DNA from: Clytia hemisphaerica
Taxonomy: Eukaryota > Cnidaria > Hydrozoa > Leptothecata > Clytiidae
Direction: 5' to 3'
Length of the DNA: 64,000 nt
Assembly (NCBI GenBank): GCA_902728285.1
Contig: CACVBU010000797.1
Coordinates: 186,001-250,000 of the forward strand
The translations under genes were made by a program, and so were the position numbers. Each line of letters starts with the position of its first letter. The stretch's first letter is position 1. The notes under the pieces were generated by a model, which did not search any database, was not told the origin of the DNA, and saw only the letters and a program-made list of their open reading frames with translations. Positions 27,791 through 38,235 of the stretch are shown here, one piece after another.

Positions 27791-28914
27791 ATAATAACAA
27801 TAATAATGCTATACAAGTTCGCGATACCGTGCGAGCACATGGGCCTCTATGAACCGCTCTTTGTTCGGTTTACAATTTTCTTAAGATAGAGTTTTTTCCT
27901 AGGGCTCCCCCTGACTTTGAATTTAAAGTTTGCATCCCTTAGTGACGTGTTCATTTCTTGGGCTTTCATACACAACTCTTTGATTGTCTTCCTTTCACTT
28001 TTCGTAAGATCTTCTGTCACACGGAAGGGCAATTTTACTCCTTTAGTGATTGCTCTTAACACTGAATTTTTGTCTTCTTCGTTTGCAAATCGGACTTTTA
28101 TTGGTCGATAGCGTTTTTCATCTTCCTTTTCCTTCGAAAATTTTCCTATTCTTTGAGTTTCTTCAATCTTTATATTCCTTAAGCTTAGTTTCTTAGGTAA
28201 GACTTTTTCATTTAGATATTCTTCGTCGTAGATTTTGGTTGACTCCTCTGAATCTTCAGTGGATTCGTCAACACCATGAAGAATTAGATTGCACGCCGTG
28301 GATTGAATCTGTCGTTCCTCCTGTTTTTCCCTTCGAAGTACGTTTTCTATGTTTTTCTCGATTTGCCTCGACGCGACTGCTGCGTAGCTTTGTGATCTAT
28401 TTTCTCCTTTCTTCTCAATGATGTCTTCCATCTTCTTTTCGATCGTTGCCATTCTGATGTCAAAGCTATCCTTTATTTCGCTGATCATTGTATTAACGTC
28501 TTTGGACTTTAGTTGAGTGATTTCTACGTCCTGGGCTTTCATTATATTTTCGCAAGCTTTTATCTCCTTTCGGAATCCTGAAACTGTTGATGTTTCACAT
28601 GAATTGACCCGTTCCAATAGATCAGGGGTGATCACGACACAGTTTTGACAGACGAAAGCTCTCGATTTGTATGTTAGACATAACTGGATTTGATAGACGG
28701 GGAGCTTTGAACAAATGTAGTGTACGATTCGATTGCACTTTTTACATTCAAGTGTGCCTTTGGATCTTCCTTCTTCACTTGTAACACATTCAGATGGGGT
28801 GCAAAGGTCGTAAATTGATGCTGAATTCGGTTGTTTTCGTAGATTTTCCTGAACTTTCTCCGCCATCTTTACATCTTTTAACAACACATCCGTTCAGTTT
28901 TTATTTGACGTCAG
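27785..28914 (-). mobile_element. ORF1-only retroelement (HAL1-like arrangement) inserted in the Penelope copy
   Basis: This insertion of about 1.13 kb is flanked by matching ATGTTA (left at about 27,781, right at about 28,916), the expected target-site duplication. On its minus strand it starts with TGACGTCAAATAAAAACT, encodes one intact ORF1-like protein and ends in an ATT/GTT-rich tail. It has no RT or endonuclease. It therefore looks like a complete element reduced to 5' UTR, ORF1 and tail, comparable in design to the HAL1 elements of mammals. Confidence 0.7.
27847..28866 (-). CDS. ORF1p-like protein with PHD-type zinc finger and coiled coil
   Basis: The first ATG is at 28,866, in the context AAAGATGGCGG (339 residues). 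Residues of about 20-80 form a PHD-like C4HC3 finger (CTPSEC, CKKC, HYIC, CQNC). About 110-160 is coiled coil with lysine-rich heptads. About 190-335 resembles the RNA-binding and C-terminal domain of LINE ORF1 proteins, ending in a KFKVRGSPRKKLYLKK stretch. Such proteins coat retroelement RNA. The frame is fully open although no RT ORF accompanies it. A decayed relative lies at 56,340-57,350. Confidence 0.8.
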   Translation of the reverse strand: MAEKVQENLRKQPNSASIYDLCTPSECVTSEEGRSKGTLECKKCNRIVHYICSKLPVYQIQLCLTYKSRAFVCQNCVVITPDLLERVNSCETSTVSGFRKEIKACENIMKAQDVEITQLKSKDVNTMISEIKDSFDIRMATIEKKMEDIIEKKGENRSQSYAAVASRQIEKNIENVLRREKQEERQIQSTACNLILHGVDESTEDSEESTKIYDEEYLNEKVLPKKLSLRNIKIEETQRIGKFSKEKEDEKRYRPIKVRFANEEDKNSVLRAITKGVKLPFRVTEDLTKSERKTIKELCMKAQEMNTSLRDANFKFKVRGSPRKKLYLKKIVNRTKSGS

Positions 28915-28924
28915 AATGTTACTT

Positions 28925-29434
28925 TCGATCTTAACCAATGAACGTTCAAACCTTACTCAAAACCTAACAACGATATCATGTACATCAACACCGAGTCAAA
29001 TCACCCTCCAAATATCATCAAATATATACCTTCAATGATTTCCGACCGTATCTCCAAAATTTCGTCAAGCGAACAGATCTTCAAAAAGGTGGCCCCTCAA
29101 TACAATAACGCCCTTAAATCAAGCGGGTACAATGAAACAATAACGTACAAAAAACCGTCAACAAAAAATCGTAAATCTAGATCACGTAAAATCATCTGGT
29201 TTAACCCACCGTGGAGTATAAACGTCAAAACCAATGTCGCAAAACGCTTCCTTGCCATATTGGACAATAACTTCCCAAAAAACCATGAATTCAGAAAGAT
29301 TCTAAATAGTTTTATCAAAACCATCACAACCTAATAACAACCCTGACTGCAACTGCCGCAACAAAACCATCTGCCCGTTAAATGGAAAATGCCAACAGTC
29401 GGATGTTATATATCAATGCCATATCAAATCTTCT
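28925..29434 (+). pseudogene. Penelope-like element, linker between RT and endonuclease
   Basis: It resumes right after the ORF1-only insertion with a stop in the first few codons, then runs open from 28,978 to 29,334 with the typical Penelope sequence NHPPNIIKYIP and IIWFNPPWS. After a further break it shows a cysteine cluster (CNCRNKTICPLNGKC near 29,350-29,400) that precedes the GIY-YIG domain in this family. It is cut at 29,434 by the palindromic MITE. Confidence 0.78.
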
Positions 29435-29435
29435 A

Positions 29436-30126
29436 CTCGGGTAAGTTATGGCATGTCTCAAAAACTGAAAATTACCATAATTTTTAGATCGCATTAGTCG
29501 ACAGAAAATGACCAAACAATTGACTGAACATGAAGGGTACTATGATGTAGTTTCTAACCTGATGTGTAACCTAATTGTTTTTTCGCTGATTTTCGCGAAA
29601 AACCGCAAAAACTTATTATTACGTAATAATCGATGACGTTATCAAAACTAAAAATTGAATTTCTCAAGAATGGTTAATCCAATTGTCTTCAAACTTTAAC
29701 CAAAGATGTATCTTACTAAAGTCGATCATTTGATAAAAAATCTTTTCGAAATCTTGATGACATCAGCAGAAATTAGTGAAAAACGAAAAATCCTATTTTC
29801 TGCTGACGTCATCAAAATTTTGAAAAATTTGTTTTATCAAATGATCGACTTAAGTAAGATACATCTTTGGTTAAAGTTTGAAGACAATTGGATTAACCAT
29901 TCTTGAGAAATTCAATTTTTAGTTTTGATGACGTCATCGATTATTACGTAATAATAAGTTTTTGCGGTTTTTCGCGAAAATCAGCGAAAAAACAATTAGG
30001 TTACACATCAGGTTAGAAACTACATCATAGTACCCTTCATGTTCAGTCAATTGTTTGGTCATTTTCTGTCGACTAATGCGATCTAAAAATTATGGTAATT
30101 TTAAGACATGCCATAACTTACCCGAG
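29436..30126. mobile_element. 691-bp palindromic (foldback) MITE with TA duplication
   Basis: The two ends, CTCGGGTAAGTTATGGCATG and its reverse complement, are flanked by TA on both sides. The arms are nearly perfect inverted copies over about 330 bases each, meeting at about 29,775-29,795 with only a short loop. The TA target duplication suggests mobilisation by a Tc1/mariner-type transposase. It sits exactly inside the Penelope coding sequence, and the Penelope frame continues on both sides of it. No ORF. Confidence 0.85.
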
Positions 30127-30127
30127 T

Positions 30128-30474
30128 AATGACGACGCTGGAAAGTACTACATCGGCTTGACGGGCAACACCTTCAAAACCAGATGGAACACCCACAAGT
30201 TAACCTTAAATCCACCAATCACACCCAATTATCGAACCACTACTGGGATCTGAAAAGAAATGGAGTGGAATCAATTCTCTCCTGGGAAATAATCGACCAC
30301 GCATCGTCCTACAGAAATGGCTCAAAAAACTGCAATTTATGCTTAACTGAAAAAGTGAATATAATCACCTCCAAGCGTGAACTCGTTAACACAAAATCCG
30401 AATTAATTTCAAAATGCCGACACGTTAACAAATTCTTATTGGAAAATTACAAAACAGTCCCTCCAGATGGGTGA
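30128..30474 (+). pseudogene. Penelope-like GIY-YIG endonuclease domain
   Basis: The segment begins with a YYIGLTG box and TRWNTHK, then continues with a conserved asparagine-histidine region and ends with the typical C-terminal SWEIIDHASSY, CNLCLTEK and SKCRHVNKF sequences of Penelope-like elements. The catalytic Tyr and Arg region is present. The open frame covers 30,184-30,474. It nicks target DNA in intact elements; here it is separated from the RT by the MITE. Confidence 0.82.
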
Positions 30475-30894
30475 TAACTTTCATGTTCATTTATTGTATT
30501 TTATTATCAAAATCAACATTTTATTTAAACCAATTTCCCTAGACACAATTTATATACATACTTTTTAACCAATTAACTAATTTTTATTACTATATATCAC
30601 TTTTACAACCTGTCAATTAATCGTCCTTTTATATGTTTTAGAGCAGAACTTTGTTCAAAATTTTTTATTCATCACACATCTGATGATCGTCTATAACGCG
30701 TGAAACAAATGTAATGTTGTTTTGATTTTTGAAGAAATATACATTTTAAATTAAATACACTCTAAATAAAGCAAAATTTGCCAAACGGAGGAGAGAGTTG
30801 ATGTCTTTTGTCTTTTGAATGCTTGAATGAAAGTGTGACGTGAATGGAGAGCAAAGGTGAGTCGATAACCAGTCATTCATAACAATAAACAGAG

Positions 30895-33310
30895 ACAGTC
30901 AATCGCCGAAAGTCAATACCCCTTGAATTAAAAGATCTGTATTGTATTCTTATAAAGATGATGCTTATAAGAAAAATAAATATGCTCACATTTTACACAA
31001 TCTTCAACTTGCTTTGAATGGACCAATCGCCGAAGGTCAATACCCCTTGAATTAAAAGTTATGGATTGTATTCTTATAAAGTTGATGCTTATAAGAAAAA
31101 TAAATATGCTCACATTTTGCACAATCCCTAACTTGCTTTGAATGAACCAATCGCCGAAAGTCAATACCCTTTGAATTGTATTCTTATGAAGATGATGCTT
31201 ATAAGAAAACTAAATATGCTCACATTTTGCACAAACCCCAAGTTGCTTTGAATGAACCAACCGCCGAAAGTCAATACCCCTTGAATCAAAAGTTATTGAT
31301 TGTATTCTTATAAAGATGATGCTTATAAGAAAAATAAATATGCTCACATTTTGCACAAACCCCAAGTTGCTTTGAATGAACCAATCGCCGAAAGTCAATA
31401 CTACTATCATGCTAGTCAATACTAGTATCATATAATACCGGAATCAAATACGATCAGCCAAATCAGAAGAGTCCAAACTATACACAATTAACAACAGCTC
31501 TGATATTCCTGATATTACAAAAGGCTTCAACTCACACTTTGAAAATCTTCTCAACACTCCCAGAACAGACAACATTGACAACAATACTTCCAATCAGCAT
31601 CTTGATAAAATGTTAGGAGAACTAGAGGAACACAGAGGAAATGACTTTCACATCACAGATTCCGATATACTCAATGAAAAACAAATTAAACAGCAGTGTC
31701 AACTCAAACATCTGGGTTTCAATTGTAAAATGGACAGAGACAAACTTTCGTTGAAAAATCACCAGGACTCTCGAATTGCAGAAATGTGGGCGACGACAGC
31801 ATCGTTAACTTCATGTGGTGTCAGGAAAATGCACCCAAGCACTGTAGCAACAATCTTTCGCTCAATTGTTGTACCAAAGATGCTATATGGACTGGAACTG
31901 ACAAATACATAAAAATCATTCACCGATAACGTTAACAGACAATGTCGTTGTGCCTTAAAACAACTGTTAGGGCTATCAAAACACTGCAGCAATGACATTA
32001 ATAAACTGTTCAATTCACACTCTGTTGCACATGACTTGAAGAACAGAAAAATGAACTTGATTCAACTTTTAATGAGAAACCCAACTACCTCGACATATCT
32101 TATCAGCCTTCTCACCAGCTCAAACGAAAACCGCACATCTTCAATAATACAAGACATCTTTGACCTATGTCTCCAAGAGAACGTGGATATATTCAACCTC
32201 GTTATAAATCGAAAATTCCAAAAATTATCTCCCTTATCAATTCTGGAGGCTGCTAATCAACAACTCCTTCAGAACTATCTAAACAACTGGCATATTTATG
32301 ACAACAGAATCAAGTTCAGACAACATCTAGAAGCAAACATACCTGCAAAAACATAGATTTCTTTTATATAAAAATTACAGTAAATCTAGTGACTATATTC
32401 AACACCTTGTGAGAGTACAACCCAGTCTAGGTAATTTCAATTCTCAATTTTTGGCTCAACCAACGTTCTTTCATCCAATTTTTAAAACTGCTCAACTCAG
32501 CATTTTGTTTACGTTTTTGAGTTTTTGAGTTTATTTTGATTTTTCGGGGGATTCCCTCGCGGAAGATCCCTAGCCTCGATTACTTTTCCCAGTGTCTGTG
32601 TAGCCTCACAACCTCTAATCTCTAATCTCGACTGACCTTTGTACTCACCACATCTCATTATACTATGGAGAAAACCGAAAACAGAAAAACTTTTTAAACT
32701 GTACATAACATTGAACATTTTTATCCATTACAGTATCTTATTTAGATTGATATTTTACTTTGTTTATATATTCCAGGGAATCTCCATTCTACCTTTGCGT
32801 CTTTTTTTTTTCTTTTTCTGTCATGACGATTCCCTCGCTCAGCTTGCATTTTGGACCTCGTGTCAATGGCCACTCAGCCTTTTGAGGGTCGGCTATAGGC
32901 TCTAGGAGGAAAGACCGCTGGTGTACACATCGGATAGGCCTATCGGTGAAATGCCGTGGTTCCCTCCAGGGCAAAGCAGACACTCTAGCCTTGTTCTTTT
33001 TGAATCTCTCTCATCCTAATATCAATATGGTACTGAGTTGTTATTTATTTTTTAGTTTATAGACGTTTATAGACCTAGGAGATATTTAGTTATTATATAC
33101 CAAGTTTTTGGTATGAAAGAGACTTAAATAAAAAATAAAAATACCCCTTGAATCAAAAGTTATTGATTGTATTCTTATAAAGATGATGCTTATAAGAAAA
33201 ATAAATATGCTCACATTTTCCACAAACGCCAAGTTGCTTAGAATGAACCAATCGCCGAAAGTCAATACCCCTTGAATCAAAAGTTATTGATTGTATTCTT
33301 CACGGTGATC
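30895..33310. repeat. Tandem array of about 120-bp units, split by a retrotransposon
   Basis: Units contain AATCGCCGAAAGTCAATACC, CCTTGAATYAAAAG, TTGTATTCTTATAAAGATGA, GCTTATAAGAAAA-TAAATATGC and TCACATTTTGCACAA. Copies start near 30,900, 31,023, 31,147, 31,260 and 31,380, and the array resumes at about 33,140-33,310 after a 1.7-kb insertion. A further degenerate piece lies near 33,570-33,650. Unit identity is high. Confidence 0.85.
31415..33142 (+). mobile_element. Non-LTR retrotransposon remnant lacking its RT core
   Basis: It is inserted in the 120-bp array, within GTCAATA|CCCC, with an A-rich tail (AAATAAAAAATAAAAATA) at its right end. Translation gives the region before the RT (31,500-31,690) followed directly by post-RT sequence (GLELTNT, then RQCRCALKQLLGL and LIQLLMRNP). 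The RT fingers and palm, including the YxDD box, are missing, indicating an internal deletion near 31,700. Two ORFs (31,610-31,912 and 32,036-32,356) are fragments of it. 32,357-33,140 is 3' UTR. Confidence 0.75.
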
Positions 33311-33699
33311 TGGTGTTGGAAGTATGAAAAATCGGGGAAACTTTGTCTCGTTTTTTTTAATAACTCGAGTTGTAATAGTCGAATGAGGATGGAAATTTGT
33401 GTATTTAGTGCAATTGATGTACGAAATAGACTAAAATCTAAAATTTTCGAAAACTATAATAAGGTTTCTTGAAACAGAGCACTTTCGTTTTCTCAGATCC
33501 CTCAAAATCCGTAGAAATTCCCTCTCAGATCCCGCAAATTGGAATTCACATAATTCCGACTGTAGTGGTGTACTCCTTGAATCGAAAATTATCAATGGAT
33601 TTCTTATAAAGATGATGCTTACAAAAAATGCACAATCCCTAAATTGCTTTCACCTGCACAACAGTACCATTGGTGAGTGCAGCATTGCATCTACCAGTA

Positions 33700-34375
33700 C
33701 ACCACCATTGATTCAACCATTGAATTCACCAGAACCATTGATTCCATCATTGTATTTACCAGCACCATTGATTCCATCATTGCATTGACCAGCACCATTG
33801 ATTCCATCATTGCATTGACCAGCACAATTAATTCCATCATTGCATTGACCAGCACCATTGATTCCATCATTGCATTGACCAGCACCATTGATTCCATCAT
33901 TGCATTGACCAGCACCATTGATTCCATCATTGCATTGACCAGCACCATTGATTCAATCATTGCATTGACCAGCACCATTGATTCCAGCATTATTTGACCA
34001 GCTACATTGATTCCATCATTGCATTGACCAGCACCATTGATTCCATCATTGTATTGGCCAGCACCATTGATTTCATCATTGCATTGACCAGCACCATTGA
34101 TTCCATCATTGCATTGACCAGCACCATTGATTCCAGCATTGTATTGACCAGCACCATTGATTCCATCATTGAATTGACTAGCACCATTGATTCCATCATT
34201 GCATTGACCAGCACCATCGATTCCATCATTGCATTGACCAGCACCATTGATTCCAGCTTTGTCTTGACCAACACCCTTGATTCCATCACTGCATTGACCA
34301 TCACCACTGATTCCATCATTACATTGACCAGCACTATTTATTTTATCATTGCATTAACCAACACCATTGATTCAC
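33700..34375. repeat. 30-bp minisatellite, about 22 units
   Basis: The unit is close to ACCAGCACCATTGATTCCAT followed by CATTGCATTG, repeated without gaps apart from one register slip near 33,990. Because 30 is divisible by three, both strands carry long open frames with decapeptide repeats. Those frames are a by-product of the repeat and are not called as genes. Confidence 0.95.
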
Positions 34376-34935
34376 CATAGCCGTCAAATCTTTCAGTTTA
34401 TTCACAAACACCAATTTACAATAAAAACGATTGGATTTATTGCAGTTAAAGTGAGGGTAACCGACTCGCGTTAATAACTTAGATAGGTAGTTATCTAAGT
34501 GTAATAAGGTAATCATTTCAATTATAAACTTCATTATTTATTTTAGACTTGGATAAGGAATCAAAACCGTCCTATCCAAAAAAGGGAACATAAAGTTTTG
34601 GAAAGAGGTCGAAGAGGATATGATATTTCAGGTCAAAATGGTTATTAGGTGAGTTATCAAGTTTCTTGTTATCATTGGCACTACATGCTGCATAAGGAAT
34701 AGATTTTTAACAAAAATTTATCATTATTAGCTTTTTCTGATTATTGATAGTGTCATCAAATCCAATGGCATTTTGAGGCTATTTGGATTTTCTGGTGCCA
34801 AAATTCTTGTTCGAAATTTTATCTGACTCTGGCTTGAAAGTCTAAGTCTTTGTAAAGTTATTTTTCCTCTTTAATACAGAATTAATACTGACATTTGATT
34901 CCCTTACTATCCATTTAAAAAATAAGACAAAGATC
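34376..34935. other. Gene-free AT-rich stretch
   Basis: There is no supported coding sequence. The end of the minisatellite passes into AT-rich DNA with a short hairpin near 34,480-34,500 (ATAACTTAGATAGGTAGTTATC). It may contain upstream exons or the promoter of the 34,936 gene, but nothing specific is seen. Confidence 0.3.
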
Positions 34936-35400
34936 ATGGCGGATGCCAACATAGCGTGGGGTGACCTCACGGAGGAAGAGAGGGTTAACTTCAACAAATC
35001 GGCTGAAGATCAGGAGAAGCCCGATTTCAAAAGCATGCCAGTTGAGTGGCAAAAAAAGAAGATCGCTTCAATACGAAAAGAAATAACAGACCTGGTAACT
35101 ATAGCTCTTCAACTGTTAACTAGTTTATCCAACGGCTTTTATTCTTATTGTAATTTCTCTTCCTTTATGTCCAACTTACCCTCTGAAATTATTAAAGTAT
35201 CTAACTCTTGCTTTTATATTGCTTTTCCATTGCAGTGTAAAGAATTGGAGTCTTTTGGAGTGGAGACGTTTATGCTAGAAGCAGACAAAGACAGGGGGAG
35301 AAGTAAGCTGAACCATGTCTATCAATACGGCAGTGACACTGGCCTTGATTTCTCGGAAGATCAACCAGATCTCACCTGGTATTTTGCTGCTTTTATCTAG
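34936..35400 (+). CDS. Small spliced gene, N-terminus weakly HMG-box-like
   Basis: The ATG at 34,936 sits in AATCATGGCGG-like context (ATCATGGCGGA). Exon 1 (34,936-35,094) encodes 53 residues with a W-x-x-L-x-x-EE pattern recalling the C-terminal helix of HMG boxes. A GT-AG intron (35,095-35,235; donor CTG|GTAACT, acceptor CCATTGCAG|TGTAAA) is a multiple of three and free of stops, so the unspliced frame also reads through as 154 residues. Exon 2 begins CKELESFGVETF and is acidic. It may end at a donor at 35,378 (ACCTG|GTATTT), with a short last exon at 35,763, or at the stop at 35,400. Function unknown. Confidence 0.5.
   Translation: MADANIAWGDLTEEERVNFNKSAEDQEKPDFKSMPVEWQKKKIASIRKEITDLVTIALQLLTSLSNGFYSYCNFSSFMSNLPSEIIKVSNSCFYIAFPLQCKELESFGVETFMLEADKDRGRSKLNHVYQYGSDTGLDFSEDQPDLTWYFAAFI
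35095..35235 (+). other. Stop-free 141-bp intron, multiple of three
   Basis: Consensus splice sites (GTAACT ... TTTTCCATTGCAG) surround a T-rich, hydrophobic-coding stretch quite unlike the flanking charged coding sequence. Its length of 47 codons without a stop means that retention would insert a hydrophobic segment into the protein. Confidence 0.6.
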
Positions 35401-36047
35401 GGTTAGTGTCATATTTTGTAACCACTAAACCGTTGTTGCTTTTTTTAAATTTTATTATTTACGGTGTGATACTTTAAATTAGACTTGCATTTTTCAGAAA
35501 GTTTGAAAAAACTCAAAAGGATTCTGCCAAAGTCCGCAAAATTGACCTCCCGCTAAATTTAATTTCTTCCGCCATCCGCTAGATTTGAATTATTATATTC
35601 TTTCCCCAAATGTGTGGAATGACTAAATAAGTATCTATAAATACTATAAATACAACGCTTTATAAATACAATAAATTGTTTATTATTTTTTTGGAATCAA
35701 TTTTCCTTCCTGACTCGCAATGGTCTTTCCAATTCAAATGATATTGTGAACTTAATTTTTAGGCTTATTGAAGACAGGACTAACACGTGTCCCCTATGAG
35801 AGGATCCGCGACGGCTCAGTAGAGGTACGTTTATCGGTAAGAAAAGTATACCTATATATACATATACCTTATAATCCAAAGTCGTCAAAAGAAAAGGCTC
35901 ACCTTTGAAAATAGTCAAGAAGCATTATATATTTGCAAAGAGATTGTAAAAGCTGCCTTTTAATCTCATTCTAGACTGATGTGATTTTTTATACTACCAA
36001 AGATTTTTTTCTACTCACAAAGCTTTTACGCCTCTTGTGTATTTTAG

Positions 36048-36601
36048 TTCGTGGTGGAAAGCATGCGAAGCGTGCAAAAAATTGTAACTGCTATTCTGCT
36101 CCAGTTAATGGCCAAAATGATGTCGATGTTTCGGTGGGAACTGATGGAACTGAAATTTTAACAGGATCCAGTGGTGCTAGTTCTTCCGATATAATTTCTA
36201 ATGAGAACTGTATCGTGGAATCTTCATTAGAACATCTCTCAGAAGAATTGGTACCGCCAAATCCTGAAAAAATTCTAGCACCATCCGATTCCATCGAAAC
36301 TAATAATTCATCACACAAACGTTCCAGTCGAGCCGCAAAGCTGGACATTTTATACGAAGATCTGAACGACGACGACCTCATTCCCAACTCACGCACCCTG
36401 AATGTGACAAAGCGTGAGGTTCTACATATGGCCGAGCAGAACGAAGGTTTTATTGAAAATGTGGAAAGCTTTCGCTTCTCAAAAGCAGGAAAGAAGGAAT
36501 TCATGATAAAATGGATTGGCTATAAAAAGCCAACCTGGGAACCAGAACAATTAATCCCCAACAAGATTATTAGTAATTACTTTGCTTCTCTTATACCATG
36601 A
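36048..36601 (+). CDS. Chromodomain-containing exon
   Basis: An acceptor (TGTATTTTAG) at 36,047 starts the exon; it ends at a TGA at 36,601. The N-terminal part has a CNC cluster and a long serine/acid-rich linker. The last 55 residues form a chromodomain: FRFSKAGKKEFMIKWIGY, KKPTWEPEQLI, ending KIISNYFASLI. The aromatic cage positions F/Y, W and W are present. Chromodomains bind methylated histone tails and also end some Ty3/gypsy integrases, but no integrase precedes this one, so a host or domesticated gene is more likely. The upstream exon is unknown: the phase does not fit exons of the 34,936 gene. Confidence 0.6.
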
Positions 36602-36753
36602 TGATTTAACTTTTGTTCACTTTCTGAGAAATAAGAATTTGTGTCTGAAAAATGGTTTAACTATGAATAATGATTCATAAAAATCCCTAGAAAAATAAAA
36701 GAAATTCGAGTTTTGTCTTCACTTTTTCACTCTTTTCAACTTATTTTTCCTTA

Positions 36754-37120
36754 GGCAACACCAATTTAATTTGTTGTTCTACGGGCCGACCGACCCTATT
36801 TTTGCTAAAATCAAAATAATAATAATATTGAATTTCCACTACAATATATTTTATACACCAGTTATTGGTAAGAATCAAATTTGAATAAAGCTGAAAATTA
36901 ATTCAAGAAATTGAAAAATTTAGAAAATCAAGCTTTCCATACGCTAAGATTTTATCATGATCTTCATCGAAGATAAAAACGTGAATTTTTGAACCAGATA
37001 TTTTCGGTACTTTAACAACCCTGATAAATGAAAAATTTATTTTTATTTTACCGACCGACCGACCGACCCATATTTTGCTAACGATCTGCCCGTAGAACAA
37101 CAAATTAAATTGGTCTCGCC
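36754..37120. mobile_element. PIF/Harbinger-type MITE, 367 bp
   Basis: The ends GGCAACACCAATTTAATTTG and the complement of CAAATTAAATTGGTCTCGCC are inverted repeats that continue as TTGTTCTACGGGC, about 34 bases in all with a few mismatches. Both sides are flanked by TTA, the 3-bp target duplication typical of PIF/Harbinger elements. The interior is AT-rich with CCGACCGACC repeats near each arm and has no gene. Confidence 0.82.
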
Positions 37121-37123
37121 TTA

Positions 37124-37975
37124 TAAATCAAATTTTTTAATGAAAAAGATCATGTGATGTAAGAGATATGTGAGGTTAGAAGTTAGAATCCCCGGCTAGC
37201 TACACAGAAACTTGCGTAGCGAGAAAACAAAGGTTTTTTTTCTGAAAACAAAAGAAAGCTTTTCTTGGACGGGGCGCTTCCGTAAGAATTTGGCGCGCAA
37301 AAGGTAAGGAGAAATTAATTTTTGATCAAGCAACAACAAACTCTCAAAAAAAAAATGAAAGACGAAAAAAAAAAAATTAACACACAACAAATCAACACAC
37401 TTTTTTTTTTCAAGAAAAGTTTTTTTTGAGCAGGAAAAAAATTATAATTGCAATATTGACATGACACTTTTCTTTTGTTTGGAGTTAGTTTAAAACAAAC
37501 GAGAAAAATTTTTCGAGAGAGAAAATTGTTGTGTGTTCTTATTTCTCCTTTTATGTGTTTCGACCAATGTTGTGCGTCTCGATTGTTTTTTTCTAACCCA
37601 ATCAAAGCGATTTACGAAATCAAAACAAATTGTTTTTTTCCGAGCAAGCCCCCTAGATTTTTTTCATTAACAATAGCAAACCAATATTAATATGAAGCTT
37701 TTGGCATGCACAAAGGTTTCTACAATTTGTTACTAAAATTTGTGACTAAAATTTGTTCCCTCCATTCTTTTTTGTTTTATTTCTACTATATCTGAATTAG
37801 TCCTCTAGCTTGCTAGACTAACCGCCATCCTCAGCTGGTCAGGATCTAGTCAAATTAGAACCTTACCGTCTCCGTCGTTGAAAAACACCCATACATAATC
37901 TCGGTAATAATTCAGATAATTCGGTTTTTAGCCTGGACTCGTCAATTGATTGCACAGGCTCGAGTGTGATTTTTT
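37124..37975. other. Gene-free AT-rich stretch
   Basis: It contains long A/T homopolymers and no supported coding sequence, RNA gene or clear repeat. Confidence 0.3.
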
Positions 37976-38235
37976 GCGTACCTTTTTTTCGGACTCACGT
38001 AATTTCTTTTGGACCGACGTAATTTTTTTTCGGACTCACAAGATACCCAAGTTAATTTATTTTGGACCCACGAAATACCCACATAAATTTCTTTTGGACC
38101 CACGTAATTTTTTTTGGGACCCTTGAGATACCCACGTAATTTTTTTTGGACCCACGAGATACTCAGGTAATTTTATTTTGGACCCACGAAGGCACGAGAC
38201 CCACGTAACCCACGAGGGCAAGCAAGGCACGCAAA
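37976..38235. repeat. Degenerate tandem repeat of TTTTGGACCCACG units
   Basis: About ten irregular copies of (T)TTTGGACCCACG(A/T)AATT or GATACCCACG occur with unit lengths of roughly 20-30 bases. It is flanked by GTGTGATTTTTTGCG on the left and its complement-like CGCAAATAATCACAC on the right, so the whole block is bounded by a short inverted repeat. Confidence 0.75.

Larger units (their letters stand above)
27100..30474 (+). mobile_element. Penelope-like retroelement (GIY-YIG type), broken by two insertions
   Basis: Plus-strand fragments carry Penelope RT motifs and, at the 3' end, a GIY-YIG endonuclease. It is interrupted at about 27,785-28,914 by an ORF1-only retroelement and at 29,436-30,126 by a palindromic MITE. 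On both sides of each insertion the Penelope sequence resumes almost exactly, so both insertions are later events. The copy is 5'-truncated (the N-terminal RT part is missing) and has a frame change near 27,387. Confidence 0.85.

Noticed and set aside
30895-31430. Regular repeats considered as a CRISPR-like array
   Set aside because: Units of about 120 bp are contiguous without unique spacers and lie in eukaryotic repeat DNA; no cas-like genes are present.
33677-34380. Long ORFs on both strands with TSTIDSIIAL-type or mirror repeats
   Set aside because: They follow automatically from a 30-bp minisatellite; no start context, domain or splice evidence supports a gene.
35763-36601. Joining the chromodomain exon to the 34,936 gene through an exon at 35,763-35,824
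   Set aside because: The splice sites look good but the phases give stop codons in every combination tried.
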